Assembly (NCBI RefSeq): GCF_000621025.1
Contig: NZ_JHZJ01000010.1
Location: 1-64,000, forward strand
Source of the DNA: Brackiella oedipodis DSM 13743
Lineage (GTDB): Bacteria > Pseudomonadota > Gammaproteobacteria > Burkholderiales > Burkholderiaceae_B
Direction: 5' to 3'
Length of the DNA: 64,000 nt
Below are positions 16,710-25,906 of this stretch, piece by piece. Below the pieces are notes generated by a model. It had not been told where the DNA came from and searched no databases. It saw only the letters and a list, made by a program, of their open reading frames with translations. The stretch's first letter is position 1. The number at the start of each line of letters is the position of its first letter. The translations under genes were made by a program, and so were the position numbers.

Positions 16710-18452
16710 ATGAGCAACTCCACTTCTTCTCTAAATAAAAAACACAAAGTTCTGATTGCGAACCGCGGCGAAATTGCCGTACGTATTATCCGTGCCTGCC
16801 ATGAGCTTGATTATCAAACCGTGGCCATTTACGCCGATCAGGATATCGATGCCTTGCATGTGCAAATGGCTGATGAAGCCTATGGTTTACAAGGCACTAG
16901 TACGACTGAAACCTATTTATCTATCACTAAGATTGTTCAGATTGCGAAACAATCAGGGGCCACCCTGGTGCATCCCGGTTATGGTTTTTTATCAGAAAAT
17001 GCAGAGTTTGCCCGCGCCATTGAAGATGCGGGTTTAATTTGGGTGGGCCCTGAGGCAGAAACGATTGAACTTCTTGGTAATAAAGTAAGTGCCCGGCAAT
17101 TAGCGCTTAGTGTAGGTGCACCGTTAGCCAAGGGCACGAGTGAGCCCGTCAAGAATGCCCAAGAAGCATTAGCATTTGCGCAAGAATATGGTTTACCTAT
17201 AGCCATTAAGGCCGCTTTTGGTGGCGGCGGTCGTGGCCTAAAAATCGCTTACGAATTAGCCGATGTGAAGAGCCTGTATGAATCTGCCGTACGTGAAGCC
17301 GAGGTGGCCTTTGGACGTGGTGAGTGTTTTATCGAGCAGTTCTTGGCCAAACCGCGCCACATCGAAGTACAAATTCTTGGTGATGGTCACGGCAAAGTGT
17401 TGGTCTTGGGTAGCCGTGATTGCTCTTTACAACGCCGCAATCAAAAACTAGTTGAAGAAGCGCCGGCCCCTTTTCTAAGTGAGGCCCTACAGAGCCAGTT
17501 ATTCAAGGCCGCACACGATATTACGGCCGCGGCTAATTATCGTAGTGCGGGTACGGTGGAATTCTTGTTGAGCGCCAATGGCGAATTGTCTTTCTTGGAA
17601 GTCAATACCCGCTTGCAAGTCGAACACCCTGTCACAGAAGCCACCAGCGGCGTCGATATCGTACTCGAGCAACTCAAGCTGGCCAGCGGCCAAGACCTTA
17701 GTTTCACAGAAACACCGCGTCCCCACGGACATGCTTTTGAATTTAGGATTAACGCCGAAGACCCTGCCAATGGCTTTTTACCAACCCCTGGTACTATTAC
17801 GCGCTTTGATGTCCCTGGCGGCCTGGGCATTCGCTTAGATAGCGGGGTTCATGCGGGCTCCCAAGTAGTGGCCCAGTTTGACTCCTTGATGGCAAAACTC
17901 ATTGTCTGGGGCCAAACGCGCCAACAAGCGCTGGCGCGAGCACGCCAAGCCTTGCAAGAATTCAAAATCGAAGGGGTGGCCTCAGTCCTGCCCTTTCATC
18001 AAGCAGTCTTAAATGAGCCGGCCTTTTGCAAGGATTTTGCGGTGCATACTAAGTGGATCGAAGAAGAACTGCAAGCCGAATTTACACCGGCGCCACGTAG
18101 CTTGTCGAGCGCTCAGTCATTGCTTCATACCGTTATGGAGATCGATGGTAAACGTCATGAAATTGCCTTGCCAAGCGTTTTAATCAATAGTCTACAAGCC
18201 CATACCAGCCACACCAGTGCCCCACAGAGCGAAGAGATAGATGACTCAGCGGTGCAAGCGAGCATCGCCGGTACGCTCTTAAAATGGGTGCTAGAGGATG
18301 GCGCTGAGGTCCACGCTGGGCAAACAGTGGCGATTTTAGAGGCGATGAAAATGGAAGTCGAAGTCAAAGCCCACACTAGCGGAAAACTTAAACATCAAGT
18401 CCAGAAAGGTAGCTTTATCGACGCACAAGCCACCATTGCGACCATTGCATAA
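16710..18452 (+). CDS. Biotin carboxylase-BCCP fusion, second copy
   Basis: 580 residues from the ATG at 16710; longer open frames upstream overlap pxpBC and are rejected. The biotin carboxylase part (about 12-460) has [11 protein letters not shown] at the start and the ATP-grasp glycine loop AFGGGGRGLK. The C-terminal biotinyl domain carries EAMKME with target lysine K547. It is distinct from the fatty-acid AccC/AccB at 46177-48047. With the PxpB-PxpC domains it makes up all parts of a urea carboxylase-like enzyme (BC, CT, BCCP), split over two chains. No acyl-CoA carboxyltransferase gene is nearby. Confidence 0.9.
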   Translation: MSNSTSSLNKKHKVLIANRGEIAVRIIRACHELDYQTVAIYADQDIDALHVQMADEAYGLQGTSTTETYLSITKIVQIAKQSGATLVHPGYGFLSENAEFARAIEDAGLIWVGPEAETIELLGNKVSARQLALSVGAPLAKGTSEPVKNAQEALAFAQEYGLPIAIKAAFGGGGRGLKIAYELADVKSLYESAVREAEVAFGRGECFIEQFLAKPRHIEVQILGDGHGKVLVLGSRDCSLQRRNQKLVEEAPAPFLSEALQSQLFKAAHDITAAANYRSAGTVEFLLSANGELSFLEVNTRLQVEHPVTEATSGVDIVLEQLKLASGQDLSFTETPRPHGHAFEFRINAEDPANGFLPTPGTITRFDVPGGLGIRLDSGVHAGSQVVAQFDSLMAKLIVWGQTRQQALARARQALQEFKIEGVASVLPFHQAVLNEPAFCKDFAVHTKWIEEELQAEFTPAPRSLSSAQSLLHTVMEIDGKRHEIALPSVLINSLQAHTSHTSAPQSEEIDDSAVQASIAGTLLKWVLEDGAEVHAGQTVAILEAMKMEVEVKAHTSGKLKHQVQKGSFIDAQATIATIA

Positions 18453-18535
18453 CAGCTTGGCAGAGCCACGTTAGCGGTGAGTCGGCCGCTCTCTGTGATA
18501 GGCAATGCATTATGAGTGATTGACTAAAGAGTGAA

Positions 18536-18568
18536 TAAAAAAGCCAAACCGTAATGGTTTGGCTTTTG
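18536..18568. terminator. Bidirectional terminator, pxp operon / poxB
   Basis: 10-bp stem AAGCCAAACC / GGTTTGGCTT with a 5-nt loop (18541-18565), A tract on the left and T-rich on the right. It lies between converging genes. Confidence 0.85.
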
Positions 18569-18620
18569 TGAGGTTCAAGCACCAAATTTACCAGCTTGGT
18601 GAGGGTTGACTGTTTCGTGC

Positions 18621-20345
18621 TTAGTGATTAGGTAAGAAATTATCTTTTAGGAGTTCAACCACATCTTTGGCTCTACCATTGAACATGGCTTTAGTCGCGT
18701 ATAAAGAGAATGAACTGACTTGTTGGAAAGTCGGATCAGGCGGCATGACTAATTCCGTTGGATTAGTATGAACGTCTAATAACGCTGGCCCGTCATGGGC
18801 CAAGAATTTTTGCACCGCTTCTTCGAGTCCATCATTGGTGGGTTGGGTGATTCCAAGCATACCTAAAGACGCGGCAACCTTACCAAAATCTGGGTTTTTG
18901 AGGTCTGTGTAATTATCGAGCAAACCTTCAACTTTTTGTTCTAGTTCGACAAAGTTTAGAGAACTATTGTTAAGGACCACGATTTTAATATTGAGATCCT
19001 CTTGGCGCAGCGTCAATAAATCACCTAATAACATGGCAATACCGCCGTCACCACTTAAAGAAATAATCTGACGTTTAGGAAAGGCTTTGGATAAACCTAA
19101 GGCATGTGGCATGGCGTTGGCCATAGTACCATGCAACAAGCTCACCAAGGTACGTCGTTTACCATTAACATCAAAGTGACGCAAACTCCACACCATCGGT
19201 GAGCCACCATCGGCGGTCATAATAGCATCATCGTCGGCGTATTTATTAAGCAAAGAGACTAGGTACTGCGGATGAATAACATCTTTGCCGACTTTTTCTT
19301 CGTTGGCACGGGCTTCTAGGGTGCTCTTACGTTTGTCAAGGCAATCGTTTAAGAAACTGTCGTCATCATTGCCGTGCAATAATGGCATCAATGCCTCAAT
19401 GGAAGGAGCAATATCGCCCACTGCACCAATTTCAATGGGGTGACGACGACCTAAGTGCGTGGCATCGGCATCAATTTGGATGATTTTGCCATGATCGGGA
19501 TAGTATTGGGTCCAAGCAAAATCGCAGCCTAGGCATAAAAGCACCTCACTATTGCCTATCGCATAAAAACCCGATTTACAACCAAACACGCCGGTCATAC
19601 CCATATTGTTGGGATTATCATATTCGATAAAATCCTTGGCTCTTGACGTATGGGCGACGGGCGCCTTGAGCTTTTGGGATAAGGCGACGACTTGATCATG
19701 CGCGTGTTGGCAGCCGGCCCCCGCATAAATGGTGATTTTTTTGTGCTGATTGAGTAGATCCGCCATTGCTTGAAGCTCGCTGTCGGAGGGGCGAATCACT
19801 GGTTTAGGATGGTGTATCGTGAAAGCGACCTCATCATCGGTCGTTTGTTCGCTGACATTAATCGGCATAATGACGACGGCGACCCCGCGTTTAGTGAGAG
19901 CCGCTTGGCACGCCTGGGTCATCACATAGCGCGCTTGCTCAGGCGCGGAAATCTCTTCACAAAAGACAGAGCAATCTTTGTAAATGGTTTTGAAGTCTAC
20001 GTGTTGGGGGAAATCTAAATAACCAATGGCCGCATTACTCAATTGAGAGCAGATTAAAACCACGGGTGCACGATTGCGATGACAATCATAAATTCCGTTA
20101 ATAAAGTGTAAGCTGCCAGGACCGTTAGAGCCTGCGCAAGCGGTAATACCCTCTGTCATAAAGGCATCAGCGCCAGCAGCAAAAGCCCCCACTTCTTCGT
20201 GGCGTACATGAACCCAATTAATGCTGCTTTTGGAGAGTGAATCCGTGAAGTGATTCAGGGTATCACCAACAATACCATAGCAATTCTTGACGCCCGCCTG
20301 CTCCAAAACCTCTACCATAATGTCAGAGACTTTTTTTTGACTCAT
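18621..20345 (-). CDS. poxB: Pyruvate dehydrogenase (quinone) / pyruvate oxidase
   Basis: 574 residues (E. coli PoxB 572). This thiamine-diphosphate and FAD enzyme turns pyruvate into acetate and CO2 and passes electrons to ubiquinone at the membrane. The N-terminal domain has the catalytic glutamate in VRHEEVGAF. The C-terminal ThDP site is SGDGGIAMLLGDL followed by NN. The last ~25 residues fit the amphipathic lipid-binding tail. AGGAG precedes the start. It is transcribed alone, divergent from the yrbL-like gene. Confidence 0.92.
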   Translation of the reverse strand: MSQKKVSDIMVEVLEQAGVKNCYGIVGDTLNHFTDSLSKSSINWVHVRHEEVGAFAAGADAFMTEGITACAGSNGPGSLHFINGIYDCHRNRAPVVLICSQLSNAAIGYLDFPQHVDFKTIYKDCSVFCEEISAPEQARYVMTQACQAALTKRGVAVVIMPINVSEQTTDDEVAFTIHHPKPVIRPSDSELQAMADLLNQHKKITIYAGAGCQHAHDQVVALSQKLKAPVAHTSRAKDFIEYDNPNNMGMTGVFGCKSGFYAIGNSEVLLCLGCDFAWTQYYPDHGKIIQIDADATHLGRRHPIEIGAVGDIAPSIEALMPLLHGNDDDSFLNDCLDKRKSTLEARANEEKVGKDVIHPQYLVSLLNKYADDDAIMTADGGSPMVWSLRHFDVNGKRRTLVSLLHGTMANAMPHALGLSKAFPKRQIISLSGDGGIAMLLGDLLTLRQEDLNIKIVVLNNSSLNFVELEQKVEGLLDNYTDLKNPDFGKVAASLGMLGITQPTNDGLEEAVQKFLAHDGPALLDVHTNPTELVMPPDPTFQQVSSFSLYATKAMFNGRAKDVVELLKDNFLPNH

Positions 20346-20539
20346 GAATTTCTCCTAGTTTATTACAATTTAATGAAATAGCTGCTAAAATGGTAATAAA
20401 TATCACAATAGTGTAACAACATCTCTAATTTACATTGGTTACACCACCAACTCCACTATTGCCATCTTAACGCAAACTTTCTAGCAAAGGCTTGTGCACG
20501 CTGAAATTTCATATCCAAACCACAAGCCGTGTTTCTGAT

Positions 20540-21265
20540 ATGAAAAATTTACTTTTAAGGGGTTCTGCAACCACTCCGTTACATCTAGATCACATCATTG
20601 GTGCCGGCAATGACCGTAATTGTTGGCAGCATCCAAATCATGCGGATTTGTGCATCAAGGTCGCCAATCAACAATTAGAACGTGACCAAAACAAAATCGA
20701 AAGCCATTACTGGCAGCATCTGCAAAAGCACGGGATTCATCGTAGTGTGCACCTACCTGACTACTATGGTTGGGCACATACCGATAAAGGTGAAGGGCTC
20801 ATTTATGAGCTTGTACATGATTTCGATGGTACGCCTTCACCTACGATTTTTCAAGCATGCGAATCCGGCTTGATCAGCTATGACCAGGGGCGGGAGTTTG
20901 TAACAGAAGCATTTAATTGGATGCTTGACAATAATGTCATCTTGGCTGATTATGGCAGTGATAACATGCTATTGCGAACCCATGATGACGGCTCACGTAG
21001 CCTAGTTTTTATCGACGGTCTGGGCGCTCGAGATCTCAATTTTCAATACTGGTTAAGACGCACTTTTGGCTTTAAAGCCCGCAAAAAAACCCGGCAGTTT
21101 TTTCACAAAACCCTATCCTTACTTCAGCACCAAGAGCTCACTGGCCAGCGCCCACCCAACAAAAAACGTCATGGCTTCTCAAAGCGTCAGACTGACTGCG
21201 GAGACAAGTACTATGATTATTACACCAGCCATCCAACAAGCCATCGCACCGAAGGGCGTGCTTAG
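20540..21265 (+). CDS. yrbL: YrbL-family (PhoP-network) protein
   Basis: 241 residues from the ATG at 20540; an upstream TTG at 20492 is possible but has no support. The family has a kinase-like fold seen in PhoP-regulated YrbL of E. coli. Here the motifs GAGNDRNCWQHP (glycine loop), CIKVA (lysine), ADYGSDNML and FIDGLG follow in protein-kinase order. The biochemical role is unknown. The last ~40 residues, basic and polar, go beyond E. coli YrbL (210) and overlap the next gene by 53 bp. Confidence 0.8.
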   Translation: MKNLLLRGSATTPLHLDHIIGAGNDRNCWQHPNHADLCIKVANQQLERDQNKIESHYWQHLQKHGIHRSVHLPDYYGWAHTDKGEGLIYELVHDFDGTPSPTIFQACESGLISYDQGREFVTEAFNWMLDNNVILADYGSDNMLLRTHDDGSRSLVFIDGLGARDLNFQYWLRRTFGFKARKKTRQFFHKTLSLLQHQELTGQRPPNKKRHGFSKRQTDCGDKYYDYYTSHPTSHRTEGRA

Positions 21266-21944
21266 AGCCTCTATTAATCTTGGCAATAAATTATTAGCCG
21301 GTCGCAATGACCAGGGGATTTACGGCATCAGCGTTGATCTAGCCAATGAACTTGCGCATCAACTCGAGCTGGCCATTGAATTTAAAGTGTTCGACAAAGC
21401 CATGCAATCTGTGGCGGCCGTTAGCAACAATGAAGCCGATTTTGGTTTTTTTGCGATCGACCCTGAACGCGGTCAGAGCATTGCCTTCACCCCAGCTTAT
21501 GTGTTGATTGAGGGCTATTACCTGGTGCGCGATGAGTCACCTTTTCAGACTAACGCCGATATTGACCAGGCAGGCAATCGAATTGTCGTCGGTCAAGGCA
21601 GCGCCTATGATTTATTCTTGAGTCGTCATATTAAGAAGGCTGAAATTATCCGCGCCGCTTCATCGCAACAAGTGGTGCAAGAATTTCTAACCCATGATTA
21701 CGAAGTAGCCGCCGGTGTCAAGCAGCAATTGCAATCAGATATAGCCGATAAATCAGGCTTACATTTACTCGATAAACGCTTTATGGTGATCGAACAAGCC
21801 ATGGGCTGCGCCAAAGACCGCGATCCAAGCGTCATAAAACTGCTCAATGAATTTGTCACTGAGATGCTCAATAACGGCTTTGTGGCCGATGCGGCGCAGC
21901 GTCACAATATTACGGGTATACAAATCGCCAACGCTCAGGACTAA
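21213..21944 (+). CDS. Solute-binding family 3-like protein without signal peptide
   Basis: 243 residues. It matches the SBP_bac_3 fold: KGVLRASINLGN at the start, then GISVDLANELAHQL, ADFGFFAIDPERGQSIAFTPAY and a second lobe with VVGQGSAYDLFLSR. The ATG at 21213 has GGAG 9 nt upstream; longer starts at 21171 or 21066 run deeper into yrbL. None of these starts gives a signal peptide or lipobox, and no permease or ATPase gene is near. It may act in the cytoplasm as a sensor or enzyme; PheC-type dehydratases share this fold. Confidence 0.75.
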   Translation: MIITPAIQQAIAPKGVLRASINLGNKLLAGRNDQGIYGISVDLANELAHQLELAIEFKVFDKAMQSVAAVSNNEADFGFFAIDPERGQSIAFTPAYVLIEGYYLVRDESPFQTNADIDQAGNRIVVGQGSAYDLFLSRHIKKAEIIRAASSQQVVQEFLTHDYEVAAGVKQQLQSDIADKSGLHLLDKRFMVIEQAMGCAKDRDPSVIKLLNEFVTEMLNNGFVADAAQRHNITGIQIANAQD

Positions 21945-21948
21945 AAGA

Positions 21949-22536
21949 ATGAACGTATCTGTTCAATGTCTTCAGAGTTATTTCGATGCTCACGACGATG
22001 CTAAAGATAGCGCCTCGACCTTAACACCGAATACCTGGAAAGACGCACACTTCAAGAATCAAGGGAGCCACTCTCCAGCACCACCACCGTCCCCCAAGCA
22101 TCGGGGCAGTATGGGGTTTGTTGAAGCGGTTCGCACGTGCTTTAAAAAGTATTTTACGTTTAGTGGACGTGCTTCTCGTGCAGAATTTTGGTGGTTTACG
22201 CTGTTTATATTTATCGTCTACTTTCTTTTAAAAGTAGTAGGCAGCATCGAGAATCTTCCTGCTGCTTGGGATAACGTCGAACTTTGTATCCAATTGTTCT
22301 TGCTTTGCCCTTCTTTGGCCGTCACTGTCAGACGTTTGCATGATGCCGGCTACAGCTGTCTCATATTAGTAGTCATATCCGTTCTTCTATTCGGCATACC
22401 GATCTTAGCCGTCTTGTATAATAAGCTACTGCTTTTTGCGCCTATTTACTTTCTATTAGAACTCGTAATGATCGTTCTCCTGTGCTTTAAGAGTCAACCA
22501 CATACCAATAAGTATGGCTCTGTGCCAGTGCATTAG
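21949..22536 (+). CDS. DUF805 membrane protein
   Basis: 195 residues. The DUF805 core begins near residue 55 (MGFVEAVRTCFKKYFTFSGRASRAE) and has about four membrane segments; RRLHDAGYS is the family hallmark. The first 54 residues are a polar, proline-containing extension not usual for the family. The start at 21949 lies 4 bp after the previous stop, with AGGA in range; an internal ATG at 22111 would give the bare domain. Function unknown. Confidence 0.8.
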   Translation: MNVSVQCLQSYFDAHDDAKDSASTLTPNTWKDAHFKNQGSHSPAPPPSPKHRGSMGFVEAVRTCFKKYFTFSGRASRAEFWWFTLFIFIVYFLLKVVGSIENLPAAWDNVELCIQLFLLCPSLAVTVRRLHDAGYSCLILVVISVLLFGIPILAVLYNKLLLFAPIYFLLELVMIVLLCFKSQPHTNKYGSVPVH

Positions 22537-22595
22537 CCAATGAGTGAAGGCATCGCCATTTACCCAAAGACCTTTTCACCTAATAACGACAACAA

Positions 22596-23480
22596 ATGAC
22601 GCAACATAAAGCCACGATCATTGGATTAACCGCCATCTTATTATGGAGCACAATTGTAGGGGCTTTTCGAGGGGCTAGTGCCTATCTGGGCGCTACAGGT
22701 GGGGCGGCCATGATTTATAGTGGTGCCTTTTTATTACTACTACTTACCTTGGGCCGCCCTCGACTACGTACCTTGCCACGCCCTTATTTGCTGATTGGCA
22801 GCGTGTTATTTGTCAGCTATGAATTATGCTTAGCACTTTCTATTGGTTACGCGCATAGCAATCGCCAAGCCATCGAAGTTAGCATCGTAAATTATTTGTG
22901 GCCAGCGCTGACCATGACATTTGCCATTTTATTTAATAAACAAAAAGCTAGCTGGCTATTCGTTCCTGGGCTTTTTGTGGCCATTACGGGGGTGGCTTGG
23001 GTCTTAGGGGGTGATCAGGGCTTAGATATTAAAGGCATGCTGCTTAACATTCAAGACAACCCCCGAAGTTATGGCATGGCCTTTATTGGGGCTATTATTT
23101 GGTCGACTTACTGTGTGATTACTATTCGCATGGCAAAAGGTCAGAATGGCGTGACCCTATTTATTATGTTGACGGCTCTGGCTTTGTGGTGCAAATTTTT
23201 CTTGATGGGTGGTGAGCCCATGCATTTCAGCTTTTCAGCCATTGGCTATTTAGCGTTAGCCGCCTGTGCTATGGGCTTTGGATATGCCGCCTGGAATGTC
23301 GGCATACTGCATGGCAATATGACAATTATGGCCGGTGCCTCTTATTTCATCCCAGTGATTTCCTCTGCCCTTTCCGCTTTGGTACTCGGCACGCCATTGC
23401 CATTTTCTTTTTGGAAAGGCGCCGCCATGGTCTGTTTGGGCTCTATACTCTGTTGGCAATCCACTCGAGTCCGCACATAA
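22596..23480 (+). CDS. yddG: YddG-type EamA/DMT exporter
   Basis: 294 residues with ten hydrophobic segments and two EamA repeats. Conserved stretches such as LLWSTIVGAFRG, SNRQAIEVSIVNYLWPALT and GFGYAAWNVGILHGN match YddG, which exports aromatic amino acids and related compounds. It is last in the yrbL-like/solute-binding/DUF805 run, 59 bp after DUF805. The substrate is by family analogy only. Confidence 0.82.
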   Translation: MTQHKATIIGLTAILLWSTIVGAFRGASAYLGATGGAAMIYSGAFLLLLLTLGRPRLRTLPRPYLLIGSVLFVSYELCLALSIGYAHSNRQAIEVSIVNYLWPALTMTFAILFNKQKASWLFVPGLFVAITGVAWVLGGDQGLDIKGMLLNIQDNPRSYGMAFIGAIIWSTYCVITIRMAKGQNGVTLFIMLTALALWCKFFLMGGEPMHFSFSAIGYLALAACAMGFGYAAWNVGILHGNMTIMAGASYFIPVISSALSALVLGTPLPFSFWKGAAMVCLGSILCWQSTRVRT

Positions 23481-23933
23481 CACGACTGTCTTCGCTGTAG
23501 AATGCTTATATTTAGCGCCGAGTAGGCTTTCTGGGCGTTACTACTTGATATCCTTAATCAAAAAATTGACAGATATGCGCCAAGCTCGTTTTTTCTTGCT
23601 AAAAAATTATGTGAGCACCGCCTCGGCCCTTCTTATAAAGAAACAAAATGAGTCAGAGCTAAGTGATCAAGGCTTTGGTGGACTGTAATTTGATGGACTG
23701 TAATAGAGCGCTAGGCTGTAAGGGCAGTAAAATACCCAAACATTCATTAAGTTGAGCCCTTCCAGATAAAAACGATATCAAAACTATTAGACAATAAGCC
23801 CCTTGAAAAGCGCCTTTAAATTTGCATCCGCTTAAAACACTGATTGACGCTAACTCATATAGTGGGATAACTGATGTGCAGGGATAACGAATGTGGGGAA
23901 AAATTATGCGGTGGGATTTAGACAAATAGATTT
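23481..23933. other. Gene-free stretch between yddG and tRNA-Ser
   Basis: About 450 bp with no convincing gene. Short direct repeats are seen: GGACTGTAAT twice near 23682-23705, and GGGATAAC-GATGTG-like units twice near 23870-23895. A minus-strand open frame here runs through the tRNA and is rejected. No intrinsic terminator stands out. Confidence 0.5.
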
Positions 23934-24021
23934 TGGCGGATTGAGGGGGATTCGAACCCCCGATACGTTTCCGTATACACGCTTTCCAAGCGTGCGCCTT
24001 CAGCCACTCGGCCACCAATCC
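23934..24021 (-). tRNA. tRNA-Ser (anticodon GGA)
   Basis: 88 nt with encoded CCA. Acceptor GGATTGG, class II long variable arm (TATACGGAAACGTAT), anticodon loop CTTGGAAAG (GGA), T loop TTCGAAT. It starts 12 bp after the ribE stop on the same strand, so it may be cut from the rib transcript; no separate promoter was seen. Confidence 0.96.
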
Positions 24022-24033
24022 TTTTTTGTAAAG

Positions 24034-24648
24034 CTAAGCCCGATATTGTAGCATTCTTTCCACGTATCTTGCAATGAGATCAATCTCTAAATTGACGGCT
24101 TGTCCCTGCTGCAAAAATTGCAAGGTCGTGGCCTTTAGCGTGTGGGCGATTAAGTTGATGCTGATCTCACAACCTTTTGAATTATCCGCAACGGCATTGA
24201 CGGTCAGACTTACCCCATTAATGACGATAGAACCTTTATAGGCTAGGTATTTGGCCAGCTCAGCAGGTACCTGAACGCGCAATTGCGTGGATTCACCTAC
24301 GTGATTGATCGCTAAGACCTGGCCCAAACCATCCACATGCCCCGCTACTAAATGACCATCTAACGTATCGCCTAAGCGCATAGCCGGCTCTAAATTAACT
24401 GGACCAGGTTTATCGAGACCGGTGGTTTTATTGAGACTTTCGCGAGAGACTTCGACCTCAAAACCAGCAGCGTGTAACTGCACTACCGTCATGCAGGCAC
24501 CTTGAATGGCAATCGAATCGCCGATCTTGGTGGTGCTTAAATCAAAATTAGGCGCCTGAATACGCAACCTCACACCACTTTTATGATCGGTTCCTAATGG
24601 GGTGACCTGGTCAATCTGACCAATAGCGGTAATAATTCCAGTAAACAT
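24034..24648 (-). CDS. ribE: Riboflavin synthase, alpha chain
   Basis: 204 residues. It makes riboflavin by dismutation of two 6,7-dimethyl-8-ribityllumazine molecules. Two lumazine-binding barrels are seen: the first begins MFTGIITAIG, the second near residue 98 (DGHLVAGHVDGLG). The family length is about 205-215. It lies 12 bp after ribD. No FMN riboswitch is visible upstream of ribD or ribE. Confidence 0.95.
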   Translation of the reverse strand: MFTGIITAIGQIDQVTPLGTDHKSGVRLRIQAPNFDLSTTKIGDSIAIQGACMTVVQLHAAGFEVEVSRESLNKTTGLDKPGPVNLEPAMRLGDTLDGHLVAGHVDGLGQVLAINHVGESTQLRVQVPAELAKYLAYKGSIVINGVSLTVNAVADNSKGCEISINLIAHTLKATTLQFLQQGQAVNLEIDLIARYVERMLQYRA

Positions 24649-24660
24649 TGACTTCTCTTT

Positions 24661-25821
24661 TTATGTTTTGTGTATTGCCCCTAAGGCACGTTGTTTTAGG
24701 TCTTGCCACGAAGCCACATGGCGTAGCTGTAAACACAGATCCGACCCCACCAATTGACTCTTGATAAAGGCAAATTCGTGGTCTTCGGGCAAGCGTTGCC
24801 TTGCCTCAAGTGCCATCATACTCTGACCAGGCCCGAGAATAGTCGGCGCTTGATAATGGATGATTTCGTCGATAAGCCCCGCCTGCAGGAAGGCGGCATT
24901 TAACCGAGGGCCCGCTTCTAGGTGAACATCATACAGCTGACGCTCATACAAGGATTGTAATACGGCGTGTAAATCTAAACCTTGCTCATGTTCGGAAACA
25001 CATAAAATCTTGGCGTTATGGGCCTCTAACATCTGCGCCTTTTGTTTGTCGTAATATGCGGGGGCCACAAAAATTAAGACCTCATCGCCATTTAGGAGCC
25101 GGCAGTCTGGTGCTATACGAAAACGACGATCGATAAGCGCGCGTAGCGGCTGGCGTGGGGTGACAATATCTCGCACATTGAGTAAAGGATTATCCGCCAA
25201 TACTGTGCCAATCCCGGTTAAGACAACCGAGCTAAGGGCACGCCAGCGCTGACCGTCTGTCCTAGCCAAGGCGCCGGTAATCCACTGCGAAACCCCATTG
25301 ACTAAAGCCACCTGTCCATCCAAAGAGCTGGCGATTTTGCTACGCAACCAAACTTTCTGGCGCGTCATCGCTGACATAAAGCCAAGATTCTGCTGTAGCG
25401 CTTGCTCTGCGCACAAACCATATTGCACCTCAATCCCTGCAGCCTGCAGACGTTGGACACCGCGGCCTGCCACCAAAGGGTTAGGATCCAGTAAAGCGAT
25501 GACGACTTTACGAATATCTGCTGCAATTAACGCATCCACACAAGGGGGCGTGCGTCCAAAATGGCTGCATGGCTCCAAGGTGACATAGGCCGTGGCGCCA
25601 GCGACATCATGTCCCTGAGTCTTAGCCTCCTTTAAAGCACAAATCTCGGCATGAGATCCGCCTACAGCTTGCGTGGCTCCTTGCCCCACACATTGCTGTG
25701 CTTTCACGAGCACACAACCGACGGCTGGATTAGGCGTCGTAATATGCCGATTGCGCTCAGCCAAGGCGAGAGCTAGCTGCATATATTGTTGGTCTTGATC
25801 GCTGAAATAAGAGCTTGGCAT
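24661..25821 (-). CDS. ribD: Bifunctional riboflavin deaminase/reductase RibD
   Basis: 386 residues. The N-terminal deaminase domain (about 10-150) has the zinc motif HAE and PCSHFGRTPPC. The C-terminal reductase domain (about 155-375) has the IASSLDGQVAL NADPH-binding start and LEAGPRLNAAFL. Together they carry out steps two and three of riboflavin synthesis from GTP. It is 85 bp after nrdR and 12 bp before ribE. Confidence 0.94.
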   Translation of the reverse strand: MPSSYFSDQDQQYMQLALALAERNRHITTPNPAVGCVLVKAQQCVGQGATQAVGGSHAEICALKEAKTQGHDVAGATAYVTLEPCSHFGRTPPCVDALIAADIRKVVIALLDPNPLVAGRGVQRLQAAGIEVQYGLCAEQALQQNLGFMSAMTRQKVWLRSKIASSLDGQVALVNGVSQWITGALARTDGQRWRALSSVVLTGIGTVLADNPLLNVRDIVTPRQPLRALIDRRFRIAPDCRLLNGDEVLIFVAPAYYDKQKAQMLEAHNAKILCVSEHEQGLDLHAVLQSLYERQLYDVHLEAGPRLNAAFLQAGLIDEIIHYQAPTILGPGQSMMALEARQRLPEDHEFAFIKSQLVGSDLCLQLRHVASWQDLKQRALGAIHKT

Positions 25822-25906
25822 AGGGTCAAAAAGCGCTACCTAAGGCACCATGAATAATAAAATCGCTGAGGCGTTAAAAAGGAACGAAGTAGATAGAAAA
25901 TAGCGG

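Noticed and set aside
23659-24018. 119-codon minus-strand frame
   Set aside because: It runs through tRNA-Ser and has no family likeness.
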